Positions 1 to 11,383 of a stretch of DNA of 64,000 nucleotides are shown in pieces (the stretch's first letter is position 1; the number at the start of each line of letters is the position of its first letter). The stretch spans positions 172,466,478 through 172,530,477 of the forward strand of contig OV884058.1 of NCBI GenBank assembly GCA_930367215.1. The letters run 5' to 3'. The notes beneath the pieces were generated by a model that saw only the letters and a list, made by a program, of their open reading frames with translations, was not told where the DNA came from and made no database searches. Both the position numbers and the translations under genes were made by a program. Origin of the DNA: Pollenia angustigena (lineage: Eukaryota; Arthropoda; Insecta; Diptera; Polleniidae).

Positions 1-3
1 TGT

Positions 4-1229
4 GCACGCAAAGAAAAACCATGGTTGTGGTAAACATATTCTAAGAGCAACATATTATGATAAGAATTATGAATGTAGTCACCATATTAAGATTATTATT
101 GAATCATATTATGGACAAAAATACTCGTACTATTACATCATAATATTTTTCCCCTAATCATATTATTATTCTGTTAATCATACTAGGTTAAGAAGTAATC
201 AAATTATTGTCATGTTAATCATAATAAGCTAAGAAATTAATCATATTATTGTCATGTTACTCATAAATTTCATAGCTGTCATAAAAATACAAAATAAATT
301 TAAATATTTTTGAATCGATTTTTTATTTTGTGGCTTTTTACAATTTTTCTTAATGTTAATCAAATAGCGGAGTTCAATATAAGGCTTGCAAAAGAGCAAA
401 TGAAAAATCTGTGGTTTTCATGGGCAACCGCGTGTGTCCATTTTTCGATTTTAAGATGTTGATGCCATATTGCCTAATTTTGAACGCTCTTTACATTTTT
501 TTGAAAAAAATCGACCAATTTCGATTTTTTAACATAATGACAAAGTTTAAAATGTGCAATACCTAGCCCATAGTTTGATCTAGAATTGTTTTTCGGCTTT
601 CCTGAACAATTTGTTTTAAGACATACGCGGTTGCCCATGAAAACCACAGAAATATCGTAGCACTTTCATAAAAAATAACGAAATCTCTGTGTGTTTTGTT
701 GTTGGATTTTACAAAAAAACTATGATATTTTGCATTTGCACTATTACATCACTAATACTTGAATGAACTCCGCAAATATTTTAATTTTTTAATTTCTTTA
801 AACTTATTTGTTTTTTTGGAATTTTATCTTTTAATTGTTTACCTTTCACAAAAAAAAAAAATTATTTTTTTTTTCAAATGGCGCTTACATAACATGATTA
901 AAGTAAAAATAGTTTGATTGCATCTTTAACATAATATGATAAATGTATAGAAAGTTATCATGTCATGGCTATTAAATATCATGATATGGTTGTGAGAAAT
1001 ATAATATGTTTAGAAAGTTATCATAATTAAGTTGTTAGAAAAATAATTATTTTTCGGTCAACAATACTCAAATTCATAATTGCGATAAACATTGATATGT
1101 TTACGGTAACTATAATATTGTTTATATTAAATAAAAATAACAATTGTTTGTGTACGACAACAATATATTGTTACATTTAACATAGTGTTGTTGCCGTAAC
1201 CATGACCAACCATATTTTTTCTCTGCGTA
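4..1229. repeat. Long inverted-repeat (foldback/MITE-like) element
   Basis: The left end (ACGCAAAGAAAAACCATGG near position 7) is matched in inverted orientation by the right end (ATATTTTTTCTCTGCGTA, ending near 1229). Between them lie AT-rich stretches rich in TCATATTATTGTCATG-like units, including about two 41-bp tandem units near 175-256. No coding capacity was seen. The left flank is cut by the window, so no target duplication can be checked. This reads as a non-autonomous DNA element. Confidence 0.5.
367..773. mobile_element. Nested 407-bp inverted-repeat element
   Basis: It starts GCGGAGTTCAATATAAG and ends TTGAATGAACTCCGC, so the outer termini are inverted repeats. A second inner pair is longer and cleaner: TGTGGTTTTCATGGGCAACC near 412 against GGTTGCCCATGAAAACCACA near 629. 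The flanks both read AAATA (362-366 and 774-778), a probable 5-bp target duplication. It sits inside the larger inverted-repeat element and has no ORF. Confidence 0.5.
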
Positions 1230-1254
1230 TGGCAAAGAGAAAAAAGTGTTCTGC

Positions 1255-1370
1255 ACTAATAATTTTACATGAATCTTAACCTCATAACATAATTTTGTTC
1301 TGGCGGGTCCATGGTTGCCCTTGGGTATCAAATGGTCGGGCTTGATTGACTATACTTTTTTACTTGATTT
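1255..1370 (-). repeat. End of calyptrate-type dispersed repeat
   Basis: The segment ATGGTCGGGCTTGATTGACT and the adjoining CATAACATAATTTTGTTC / GGCGGGTCCATGG block are the reverse complement of 17740-17850. The same GGTCGGGCTTGACCGAC core also recurs at 5218-5270, 6045-6097 and 44680-44706. It is one end of an abundant dispersed repeat. No protein is encoded here. Confidence 0.5.
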
Positions 1371-1489
1371 ATTAAATAAAAAGCGATTACATATTCTTAA
1401 AACGTATGCTTTTTTATTTTGTAGCCCAAATTTGGTACATTTTTTGTCAATTGGTACAATTTTGCCATTAAATCGGTACAATTTAAGAA

Positions 1490-2470
1490 TTGGCAGACCC
1501 CAATAATGGTTGGAACTTGATAAATAGGTTATAGGAAGAAGAATAGAAAGAGTAGTGTTTGCAAACATTTGACTTGAACTTTGTTGGGAGTGAGAGGAAA
1601 GACTTCAGCAGGAAGGTTATTCCACATACGAACAGTATTGCCAAAAAACAATTTTTTCCTGAAATGCGTTTGCAATGGACTGGACAATCGACCACAAAAG
1701 GTTGGGCTCCTGAGAAAAAACGTATATTACGAACAAAAGTGCGGGTTTCGGGAACCAGATCCCTAATTTCATCACATCCCACATTTCGACTGTGCTTAAG
1801 GGAGTCAATAAAATTGAATCCAATGAAACCCTTCGACTTCTAATGCACACCGTCGAAAAGCTCCCAAATAGGCTTTGAAGCACCGACATACCCATAAGAG
1901 TTGTATGCCATACGCGGTAGGTGGTTTTAATAGTGGTGGTATGAATAGTAAGGAGTGAAGTATATCTTACATCCTGTTAACAGCCCGAGGCACTTGATTA
2001 TTTTTTTTCGACACCTTGAAGTTATGTTCCGTCCATCGAACATCACATTGTGTCTTTATACCCAGAACATCTAGAGATTCTGATTCTTAAATAATTATAC
2101 CATCCATATATAGATATGAGGCACCTTGATCCGTCGCGCGATTATGCTCTATCACGCAACATTATGTTTTTGGGCATTAAAATCGACCCTAATCGCACGA
2201 CCCCATTTCTAGATTGCGTCATGGTCTCGATCAAGCGTAACATTAATGTCTATAATAGAGTAGATAGGGTAAGAAGTTTGACATAGGAGGTCATTTAAAA
2301 ACAAGAAATAGCGGGAGAAAGATCGGAGTCTTGCGGCACCCCTGAATGAATCCAAGCCTCGTTTGACGAAACCTAATCTATAACAACTCGTATAGTCCGA
2401 TCACTGAGAAAGCTCGATATAGACAAAGTTTCAATTATTTTGTATGATTTTTTAGGAAACATTATTACAT
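1490..2470 (-). pseudogene. Decayed Jockey-like non-LTR retrotransposon RT, C-terminal half
   Basis: Reading the minus strand through several stops and frameshifts recovers reverse transcriptase blocks in the right order. These are FLSDRTIRVVID then SNEAWIHSGVPQDSDLSP (the GVPQGSxLSP block, with one stop between), a degraded FADD region near 2240, KWGRAIRVDFNAQK, and a C-terminal tail (RTFVRNIRFFSGAQPFVVD, then TKFKSNVCKHYSFY) at 1500-1780. Tails of this kind (QPFxVD... WNxLP... FKSNVxKHY) are typical of dipteran Jockey-like elements. It is at least 330 codons of a dead copy, and the N-terminal endonuclease is absent. The many lesions suggest an old insertion. The clade assignment is an inference. 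Confidence 0.7.
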
Positions 2471-2549
2471 CGGTCACCATAGGAGTATTTAGGATGAAAC
2501 CTCTTAAAGAAACTCTAACCGAAGTGAAGTGATGATTTTATTAGAATAA

Positions 2550-5210
2550 AAATATATTAAAAAAAAAAAAACCATTTAAACTTTAAAATGGCTTTCATAC
2601 AAAACTAAAAAAACACAGATATGATGAAATCTGTTGAACAACAGTCAGGTGTTATTAATGAAAAATTAAAAAAAAAAAAAAACACTAAATGCTCTATACA
2701 AAAGTAATATAATAGTATGTGTGCGTGTTGGTAAAACATTTGACAGATCTTATCACGAAACAAGCAAAAAAAAAAATTCAGCTGGCTCTTCGAAGATACC
2801 TTTTATTACTACACCATGATACAGAAACAAATATCAAATTTTAAGGGAAGTTCGTCAACATTTGGGTCAATAACCTTCTAACAACAAAAAATATTGTCCT
2901 AAGTTTCAGTCCTTTGCTGCATGGAAGAACGGGTTAAAATCTAACTCTAAAAATAATTGTTTTCTGCACTATTATTTGAAAGTGAACGACAGACAGTTGT
3001 TTAGACAGATGGACATAGCTAAGTTGACTTATATTTATTTAAATACACTGTATATAATTTAATTTTTAAGGTCTTTGTGGAAATTTCTTTGTGCAACACA
3101 CGGAATAACCTTTTAGCTATCAGTAGCTGGACTCATGGTAAATTAAAATTTTAATCGATAAAAAATTTATTTACACTCGCTTTTGTTCTGTCAATACAAT
3201 CAAAATGTATTCATATGGGTTTTAATGTATGTATATTAAATGTAAACGAGCAATTTTGTTTGACAACCCATTTTTTTAAGTGGAACATTTTAGAATAAAA
3301 CACATGTTCATGTTCCTGTTCCTAGAATTTTTAAGTAATTACTTTAAAGTATTGTATTTGTATATCAAATATGTATCTTCTTTCTCATAACTACGACTAA
3401 CAGTTTAACAATACTAAAGGTACAACTACAGTAGAGTACAGGATTAACGAACTCAACTTAAGTTTTTTATAAATACAGTTAAAAATTTTATAATTTAAAA
3501 CAGTATTTAACATTTAAAAAGATTTTTTATTTAAAACAAAAAATTTTAAACAATTAAATATTTGTTTAATTTATCGTTAAAAAACAAGATTTTTATTTTT
3601 TTCTCCTTTAAAATAAGTTGACATTCACATTATTCGATGCTTTGTTCTTTAACTTTGGTGAGAACTTTTTGCATCCAGCAGATGTGAAACAAAATTTTTA
3701 ATCGTTTCTTGAAAAATGAGAAAAAAATGTCTCTGTAGCTCATATCGAAAACTATCAGAAAAGATAACGTCGTTACGTTATAAATGTCATAATATTCCAC
3801 TCGAAGCCGATGTGACATTGCAGACGTTGAGAACGCAAGTCACACATATCGTTGACGGCGATTAAAATTTACTAAAATTAAAAAGTTTACAACGACGCCG
3901 ATGAAAATATGTACAAGCGTCGGCTATACCAAATAATGTAAAATGCGACTTTAATGTTTGTTGTTTTTTCAAAATGTTAAAACCAAAATAATTAAACATT
4001 GAACAAATTAACCAAGAACAAAATACTAATCTTCTCCTTGTTACTATTTATTACATTTTTAATATATTTTTTGTGTTGAAATTTTTTCTGGCCCTGTTTA
4101 TAGTCGTAAGGTTTATTTGACAGTTCAAAGCGAGAGCTTTCTCAGAAAAATTTTACACACACACTTTTTCTGTAAATTGGCTAGTAATTTCCTTACCTGA
4201 CAGCTAAGTCGTCAAAAATGTTATAGACTCATTTAAGTGAGAAAAACCGTTGTTTGTTAAAATGTATGGCATTTTTGTGCCATTCCTCACATTTTAGTCG
4301 AAAAGTTTCTCGACGCGCGATTCACAGAATGTGGGCACAGGTATGGGATTTTTAATTTAATGTGAAATTTAAATAAATATTAACTGATAAGCATTGTAAT
4401 CATTAAAAAAAAAAAATTAATTGTGTTATGTTATTATCAAATTCTAGAAAAATTTTTACAAATTCACCAAACAAATCGATAATTTCTGGGCCTGATATGA
4501 AAACAACATTTTTCAAAACACATAAAAATCAAACGTATAATAAGACAACACTTTTGTGTGAAAATTACCAACAACAACAATACAATATTGGATAATTATC
4601 CGATTATACAACGAATATTAATTAGTTACTTATTTATGGCCGTTTTTGGTTTTGGAAATTTGGTTTTCTCAGTGTCTAATTTGCTTCTATTCTGTCGCAA
4701 AGCTAACCAGCACTCATCTGCTAGTTAGTTATTTTCCTTTTATTTGCCGTACAGATAAATTCAATCAGCTGACTCCCAGCTTTAACATGTATTTTGAGAG
4801 GTGTTGCCAGCTGAAAACAATGTTTTTTGTCGGTATATTGAGAAACCCTAAATCGTTAAAGTACAGTTTATCGCTCTAATAATTTTTTGTTCATATTAAG
4901 TAACAGCCAGTTTATTTATACATTGAGAAAATGGGCATTAGAGTTTCAAATACAACTACAAATTTTATTCTAGCTCAATTTTACTTCCGAGTAGTAAATT
5001 AAACAGTCAGTTGCAAAAAACACTGACTATAAATTATTCTTTTTTTTAAATGACTACAAATTGGTTTAAATATCAAGCAAACATATTGCATAGAGGCACA
5101 CGTAAATCATAAATAGAAGCAAAATAAGTAAAACAAGCATGCCATGAATTCAAATGAGAAAAATATATGCAAACATATTAAAATAATAATAATAATTGAA
5201 AATAATTTAA
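2550..5210. other. No gene recognised, AT-rich
   Basis: Only short open frames without recognisable motifs are present, with several A/T homopolymers (for example near 2558 and 2668). A fragment near 2985-3030 (GACAGACAG... GGACATAGCTAAGTTGACTT) resembles the interior of common fly dispersed repeats. I see no convincing exon, RNA gene or transposase here. Confidence 0.5.
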
Positions 5211-5273
5211 AACAATTAAGAAAGTATAGTCGGTAAGGCCCGACCATATGATACCCTACACCACAGTTTTCAA

Positions 5274-5600
5274 AAAGGGGGAGGGGGGGTGCTTTAATAC
5301 CATGTGAGATAAGGCCATGATGGCTTTATCTCTCATTCAATAGGGAGATAAAGCCTTTTTTATTTTTTTTTTCATTTGAATGGGAGATTAAGCCATCATG
5401 GCGTTAGCTCACATTAGCAATATAAGAAAATGGCTTTATCTCTCATTTCAGTTTCGAAGACACTAAAGTTAAGTATTGAAATCTGGCTTCGCACACTAAA
5501 GTTTTTCTGCGTGGTGGTCTGCGGCCGTGCTTAGGGGTTTTTTCCTCCAGTAGGACGTGGCAGATGGCTTCGCTGCGTCCATGTAACCTTGTGCGCAAAG
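5274..5600. mobile_element. Truncated half copy of the GGGGGG-TIR foldback element
   Basis: It begins with a G-run followed by TGCTTTAATACC and carries arms with GGCCATGATGGCTTTATCTC. It then matches, in inverse orientation, the 43500-43640 part of the intact element at 43225-43783: TTTCAGTTTCGAAGACACTA, TTAAGTATTGAAATCTGGC and CCTCCAGTAGGACG are shared. The second terminal repeat is missing, so this is a one-ended remnant, inserted in the surrounding inverted-repeat element. Confidence 0.6.
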
Positions 5601-5670
5601 TGCAGGTCGCAATTTTGGAAATAATTTGATAAAATTTGGGCACAATTTATTGGCACAAGGACCAAGCCTA

Positions 5671-6040
5671 TCGTAGGACCACGAGGGAAGATAGGGGGAA
5701 ATTTCTTCCTCTCAGAACTATCAAATCGATTTGAATGAAATTTAAAACAAAGATAGAACCACATCTTAATGGACACAAAAGGCAGGAATTTTTTTAAAAA
5801 ATAGGACCACGAGGGGAGATAGGGCCAATTGCTGCCTCTCAAACCGATTTTAATGTAATTTAAAACATAGATAGATCCATATCTATATGGACACATAAGC
5901 TATACAGTATTTCAAAAATAGGACCACAAGGGGAGGTAGGAAGCAATTTCTGCCTCTCACAAACTTTCAAACCGATTTTAATGAAGTTTGTAAACATAGG
6001 TAAATCCATATTTATATGGACATATAAACATGATGTGTTT
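5671..6040. repeat. Three diverged tandem units of about 115-130 bp
   Basis: The phrase TAGGACCACGAGGGGAGATA (with variants) starts units near 5672, 5803 and 5919. Each is followed by CTGCCTCTCA, then CGATTTTAATG, then a block ending ATATGGACA. The spacing is about 131 then 116 bp. This internal tandem repeat of the surrounding element explains the similar short open frames on the minus strand. Confidence 0.6.
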
Positions 6041-6369
6041 TTTAATACTGTGGTGTAGGGTATCCTATGGTCGGGCTTGACCGACAATACTTTCTTACTT
6101 TTTTTATATGTACAAATATTTTTTTGACAAAAATTCTTTAAAATTAAAATAATTTATTATAAACCGACTATACTATTAATTAACTACCAATTGGTTAAAA
6201 AATAAGTAATTAGTCGTCAATTTTAAAGTGATGCAGTGATAACCAATTGACTACAGCCAATGACATGCCTATGTTAAAATAATGAGTCGTCGACACGGAA
6301 AAAAGTCACTTAATCAACTAGATGTGATTATAAAAAAACCAGTTTGAAGTTACTTTAAAATATGTTTGA

Positions 6370-6503
6370 CTTCCTTCAGGGTTGTACTCAATTTATATTT
6401 CTTGCCTGTTGTAGAGCAATATACCAGAGTCTCTGGCGGGTATCAAACCCGTAACTCTCGCACTGATAGATTAAGTCACTAGCAAATAGCTTAGCGGGCA
6501 CCC
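6370..6503 (-). mobile_element. tRNA-derived SINE copy
   Basis: On the minus strand the head reads like a tRNA gene: GTGCCCGCTAAGCTATTTGC, an A-box-like stretch, then GTTACGGGTTTGATACCCGC resembling a B box and T arm. It continues CAGAGACTCTGG and the body ACCCTGAAGGAAG. The same head and body junction recurs at 19001-19096, and the head alone at 47260-47333. The anticodon arm is not tRNA-like, so this is a SINE and not a working tRNA. Confidence 0.55.
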
Positions 6504-7517
6504 CATTAACTATACACTAACCAAAACTGTTAGGTCTGAATCTAACATGACAACTAATATTATTTTCTGAAAATTTTGATTGAGTTTGTTATAATTTGTT
6601 TGAACTTTAAAAATTCTAATAGTTTGCCATGTCAAATGTTTGTAATAACCGTGTTTGACTGAACTATAATTACGTTAACAACACGACTTTATATGTAACA
6701 AAAAAATGTATGAAGAGACAACTAATCACAATAAAAATGTAAGAGAAACATGCATACAAATACACGAAAAATTACATATGTACACTGAAAAAGAATTTAA
6801 TTGATATGAAAATAGTTATTTTATTTAAATTTTTTATATGCTCAATTTTTGTTTGAAATTTTCAACTTCGAAACTAGTAAATTCGAATATTTTGAACTAG
6901 TTCATTTATATTTGAAATATTTCAGTGATTCGAGAAGGCAAAAAACGAAAAATTTATTCCAACTTTACTAGTTTTATTGGAAAAACAATATTAAGAACAA
7001 TTGTTGTTTCAAGGATTTTCATACTTTTAGAATATTATAATGATGTTCCGCTATTTTAGGGAGCAAACCTCCTCAATTAGAGATTTTCATCGGCTTTGGT
7101 CAGGGGCTTTTTATGCAGTTTCGTTCAATGTGAATTGTAATAAGGCTAGTCGGCTTATCGTTAATAAACGCTTTTAAATTTTCGCCTTGAAAATGTCTTG
7201 TGCCCATGTTCTGTAACTCCCGCGTCTAGAAATTGTTCGATTAAAATGTGAGAAATGAAACAATAATGTCACAAATTGAAACAAACTACTTATTTTCTCA
7301 CTAAACTGCGTCTGTAACAGTTTTGGCGATTTATAGATGTCACGTTAGGAAGTTATTCGCCAACTAACAGAATATTTTGTTTCACATCTTTTGAATGCGA
7401 GAAGTTCTCACCAAAGTTACAGAATTTTCCAATCCTCCTTGTGGCGTATTAATTAGGGCCCCAGGTTTTATATTCATAAAAAAGGATAGGCTTAATGCAG
7501 GTGTTATTAATTCTTAG

Positions 7518-7940
7518 CTAAAGGTAACGAGAGAGATAATTTAATGTCGAGTACATATCCTTACAAGATTTGTCTATCCAATTTGCAACGTCTTTTTCTG
7601 CACCACTGTTTATTGAGAGTGTACCACACAAGTTGAAGGATTGAATATCTTCTATAGTAGAATCATTGAGAAGGATCGCGCTGGTGCTGTTTGTATTTAG
7701 TCTCATCACCTTTTTTTTTTGATGCGAAGACCAACCTTAAGTGCATTTAAAAAAAAAAAAAAATTATGATACCAATGACTTTTAAGAAATAACAAACACT
7801 GCGCTACAAAGAAACAAAAGTCTCTTCTTGACCTCTGTATATTCCATTGAAAATCGAAATTAGTTCCACAACTTTTTCTATGCATTGTCTAGTAAGAAAC
7901 AAAACTGCCTCCTTGCATGGAAGAGAACAAAACTCGTGCC
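7518..7940 (-). pseudogene. RTE-like LINE reverse transcriptase remnant
   Basis: Two minus-strand pieces are in the right order for one RT. The upstream piece (7804-7940) reads FCSLPCKEAVLFLTRQCIEK then VVELISIFNGIYRG, matching the usual AFDSLHREALWxxLRxxGIPEK then VVxLIxxxYxG block. The downstream piece (7518-7740) reads KVGLRI, then VMRLNTNSTSAILLN, IEDIQSFNL, ISINSGAEKDVANWIDK. This matches the KTKVM...IEDVxSFxYLGS...GGxxxDIxxRIxKA block of RTE and related LINEs. The segment between, with the YADD site, is lost or frameshifted. It is a dead fragment, and 59540-59700 preserves a more C-terminal piece of a similar RT. Confidence 0.6.
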
Positions 7941-8129
7941 TTGCAGCCATAATCCGCCTATTTTGTAAATTTTTCTTATTCTTTTGAGTTGCTGTCAAAT
8001 TTTTGTTATCGGGCGCTCTTACACACCGGCAGATAGGGTGTTTGAGCGTATCGAAAAGAAAATAGAAAATTAGGATTAATCTCCAATAGTATCTTTCAGA
8101 ATTCGGAACAGTCCTTAAAGTCATTGAGG

Positions 8130-8930
8130 CAGTTGTTATTGAGTACTAGGAAGCAACGTTTTTGTATCTGTTCAAAGCAACAGGTGGGCTGGGCTGCGTT
8201 TTAAGTTTGCCCCAAGTTAACAAATAATTGTCGAGAAAAAAGGTTAATTTTTGTACAGGGGGAGGAGGCACTTTCGGTCAACAGAAGCTAGTGCAACTCA
8301 AAAAGCAATTTAAAAAGAGGTAAGACACTAGTAAGATACTGTTAACACAAAACCAGAAAAGTTGGTTTAGAAAGTTAAAAGTTTTACCGGGATATTTTGC
8401 TAATCAGCGGTGATGCTTCGAACGAAAATGTTGAAGAAAATTACAACTTTGGGGAAAATGAAGATTTAAAAATTTTTCATTTATGGCAGAGTCCAATTTT
8501 AAAATGAATTTTGATTTTTAGTTATGTTTAATAATATTAATTAAAAAAATGTTGTTATTTGTACGGTTTTACACCATTTACCGAGAAGTAACTCCGACTA
8601 AATTTTGTCATATATAGGTTTTCCTATTTTTAATTTAAAAATTTTATTTTATAAAATTACTCAATATCTGTGATTTAAAATATAAGTCGCTGTAATATCT
8701 AAAGATAAAATCTCAAAAAATGTAAATATGTAATCAAATAAATTAATACAGATGCATTTTAAAAATTAAAAATGAAAGCTCCGACTAAAATAATTTGCAA
8801 GAAAAGTTGATTCCAAGCTCGCGCCTTGCAATGTAAAATAAGATGCTGTGGCTTTAGTTTTAAAAGAAAATAGTGCCAGTGCAATAAAACAGAAAAAAGT
8901 ATCAGTTGAAAAAGTCATATGTAGCGATTT
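8130..8930. other. No gene recognised
   Basis: AT-rich sequence with no open frame or repeat end that I can assign to a family. Confidence 0.4.
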
Positions 8931-9374
8931 TTGGAACTGAGTAGTCTAAGTCATTTAATTTCGTATATGGAGCCACTGCTGGCCGTTGGGAGTTGCTGCG
9001 TTTGTCGCCACAATTACTTTACCGGTACGAGTGGAAACAGGAGTGGGGATAGAACGCAGCCTTGGCAGGCTCCAAGGACGATTAAAAAGGCATCCGAAGT
9101 TTGTCCTTTAAGCGGTTTCCTGTTATCTATTTCTGAATATACCGCACTGCTTCCTCTAAAGGGGGTTCCCAAAATTTATATATTTTCAGTAGAATCAAAA
9201 AACTGTTATCTTTTTATTCTACAAGGAGGATACAATTGTATTGTGCAAACTACTAAAGAAACTGATCAAAGATTTTTATGGTGCGTAGATATGACATCGA
9301 TTTCTTGCAAAAAGTGGAAATTAAATAATTGGAGTTTACACTCTTTAGAGGAAAAAGAGTTAGCTTGTGAATGA
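8931..9374 (+). CDS. Unrecognised 147-codon ORF, possibly FLYWCH-like in its C-terminal half
   Basis: The frame is open for 147 codons in locally less AT-rich DNA. The first half has no motif I recognise. From about residue 82 the sequence YIFSVESKNCYLFILQGGY, then FLWCVDMTSISCKKW, loosely follows the FLYWCH pattern (hydrophobic strand, GY, then WxC and a second Cys), but the terminal histidine is unclear. A good splice acceptor (TATATTTTCAG, ending 9189) lies just before that half, so it could be a separate exon of about 185 nt, starting at 9190. It may equally be chance or transposon debris. Confidence 0.22.
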   Translation: MELSSLSHLISYMEPLLAVGSCCVCRHNYFTGTSGNRSGDRTQPWQAPRTIKKASEVCPLSGFLLSISEYTALLPLKGVPKIYIFSVESKNCYLFILQGGYNCIVQTTKETDQRFLWCVDMTSISCKKWKLNNWSLHSLEEKELACE

Positions 9375-9379
9375 TTGCT

Positions 9380-10330
9380 TCTCGTTATTCTGCTCGATTA
9401 TAATTCAGAGTGTATGTTGAACATATGATCTACCTCGGCAAAAACCAGCCTATTCCTTTTTTAACGTTCAATTAAGTGGAAAGCAACGTTTTAAGATTAT
9501 CATCGCCAGTAGTTATATCCCACCCCAAAGCAACGCTATAATCAACCTCTCGAATATACAAAAAGATAAAAATTAAATAAAATACTTGTTCCTTAAATTC
9601 TGAAATTTGTCACAGATGTTGTATGGCTTGTCTTCTGCCCACATGCTGTTTTACGTCCGTTGTCAATAAAAACTAAAGCAAAAAAGTGATAATTAAAATT
9701 CCAGACTAGGCGTATGCTTGTTAAAATTACTTATATATGTAGTAATCATACGCCTCGATTTTTAAATTTTACCAAAAGCTAACTTATATATTAATAAGCC
9801 AGTGATGCCAACTCTTTATAAATTATTTTCAAGATTTAATTACAAAAACCCCTTAGCATTTATTTAAAGCCTGATAAATTCGATTTTAGGAAAATAATTG
9901 AATATATTCTCATATCTCATATCTCATATAAAAAATACAAAAGTAAATTTTTGGACATTTTAGAGTTTAGTTCTTCATAGTCATAATTCAAAGAGGAGTT
10001 TATTGCAATGCGGACGAAGTGTTTGCTTTGTTGTTGAATAAAGTTTAAAATTGTAAAATATGGCTTAATTAATTCTGATTTGTGTTATTAAACATATGAT
10101 AACCCGCGAAACCTGAAATATGCTCTAGAACAAGTACTTTATACGCATTAAATATACAGAAAAGACTTAAAAACATGCCCGGAAAAACGGCTTATTTGAA
10201 AACAAAACCTTTAGCAATTTAATAATAAAGAACAAGTAAAAAAATCCGTATGGTATCATAATCCGACCTTATGATACCATACACCACAATATTGTCAGGC
10301 AAATATCTAAGTATTTCTTATTTGGAACCC
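9380..10330. other. No gene recognised
   Basis: AT-rich sequence. Near 10232-10290 there is a diverged copy of the CCGACC...ATGATACCATACACCAC repeat end also seen at 5218 and 17735. I can support nothing else. Confidence 0.4.
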
Positions 10331-10331
10331 A

Positions 10332-11210
10332 CACTCACAATATTATTACAGTAACGGACTGTAGTTTATTTATGAAATATTCCGTACGGTCAATAAATAA
10401 ACATTTAAAATTCCAAGCAAATTTATTTTGAACTGATTCTAACAGTTGTTCAAAAAACTAAGTGCATAATAATACGAATTTTCAGAAAATTCTCCTTAAT
10501 GTAAAATTAAATGAAAATGTAATTTAAAGTAACGAAAAGTTCATTTAATTTTTAGGTTCAAAAATTCAACCGCAAATTCCGTAAAAACAAATGAATATTC
10601 AGTTATTTTATATACATAAATTTTCAAAAAAATTAACTGCATATTCCGTAAAAGCTAATGAACATTCAGTTATTTTATATAATTTAACTTCCAAATTTTT
10701 ACTTATCTATAAAAACTGAATTGCTTGTGTTTTGTAAGCAATTCCCCTTTTTTATATTTGTTAAAACAATTTTGTTAAATACATCAAATTTTAAAAATAA
10801 AATAATTGTGAATATCGGTCATGCTGCTTGTGTCTTATATTTGAGAGCTCTTCTGTAAACAACGTGGTCAGTACAACAAAAGTAAAACAAACGTGTGTAA
10901 CAGGGTAAGTAAATAATAATATTCTTATTCTCTCGCTCATTAGAAAAACAAACGAACAGGTGTCTGTGTGGTATTTTTTAGAAATTCGGCTCTTTTGTGG
11001 AGTAAACGCAAATTACTGAATTTAATAAAATAACTGAATATTTCTTTGTTTTAACGGAATATTCAGTTAATATTTTGATAGTAATTTTATATAAAATAAC
11101 TGAACATTCATTAAAAATAAATGAAAAATAAGTAGACCGCTTTTTATCGGAATTTTCGTTTATTTTATATTACAATTTCAGTTAATTTTACGCACAGAAT
11201 ATTGTGAGTG
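10332..11210. mobile_element. Palindromic non-autonomous element with CACTCACAATATT ends
   Basis: The 13-bp terminus CACTCACAATATT (10332-10344) is inverted exactly at 11198-11210. The interior contains multiple copies in both orientations of AACTGAATATTCAGTTATTT-like sequence (near 10595, 10660, 11030, 11060 and 11095), giving strong self-complementarity. No coding sequence and no clear target duplication were found. Confidence 0.5.
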
Positions 11211-11383
11211 CATGGACAGTAACTAATGAATTTTATCATCATAAAACTTTCTTTCAAAATGTCTGTTATAGCCTTTTCACAAATGTCAACATCTGACATC
11301 TATCATCAGTTTGCGAAGATGTTGAAATTTTCCCACAAGAAATACATACAGCTAAAAATCGACATCTTTACAAGATGTTCCTG

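Larger units (their letters stand above)
5218..6097. repeat. 880-bp element with about 53-bp inverted ends
   Basis: The left end (AAGAAAGTATAGTCGGTAAG, then GCCCGACCATATGATACCCT, then ACACCACAGT) is the inverted match of the right end at 6045-6097 with few mismatches. It is the same dispersed family as the ends at 1255, 17735 and 44680. It contains a truncated foldback copy (5274-5600) and a tandem block (5671-6040). No protein gene was seen. Confidence 0.6.

Noticed and set aside
175..256. CRISPR-like regular repeats near the window start
   Set aside because: Only about two AT-rich 41-bp tandem units, no unique spacers, and a eukaryotic context.
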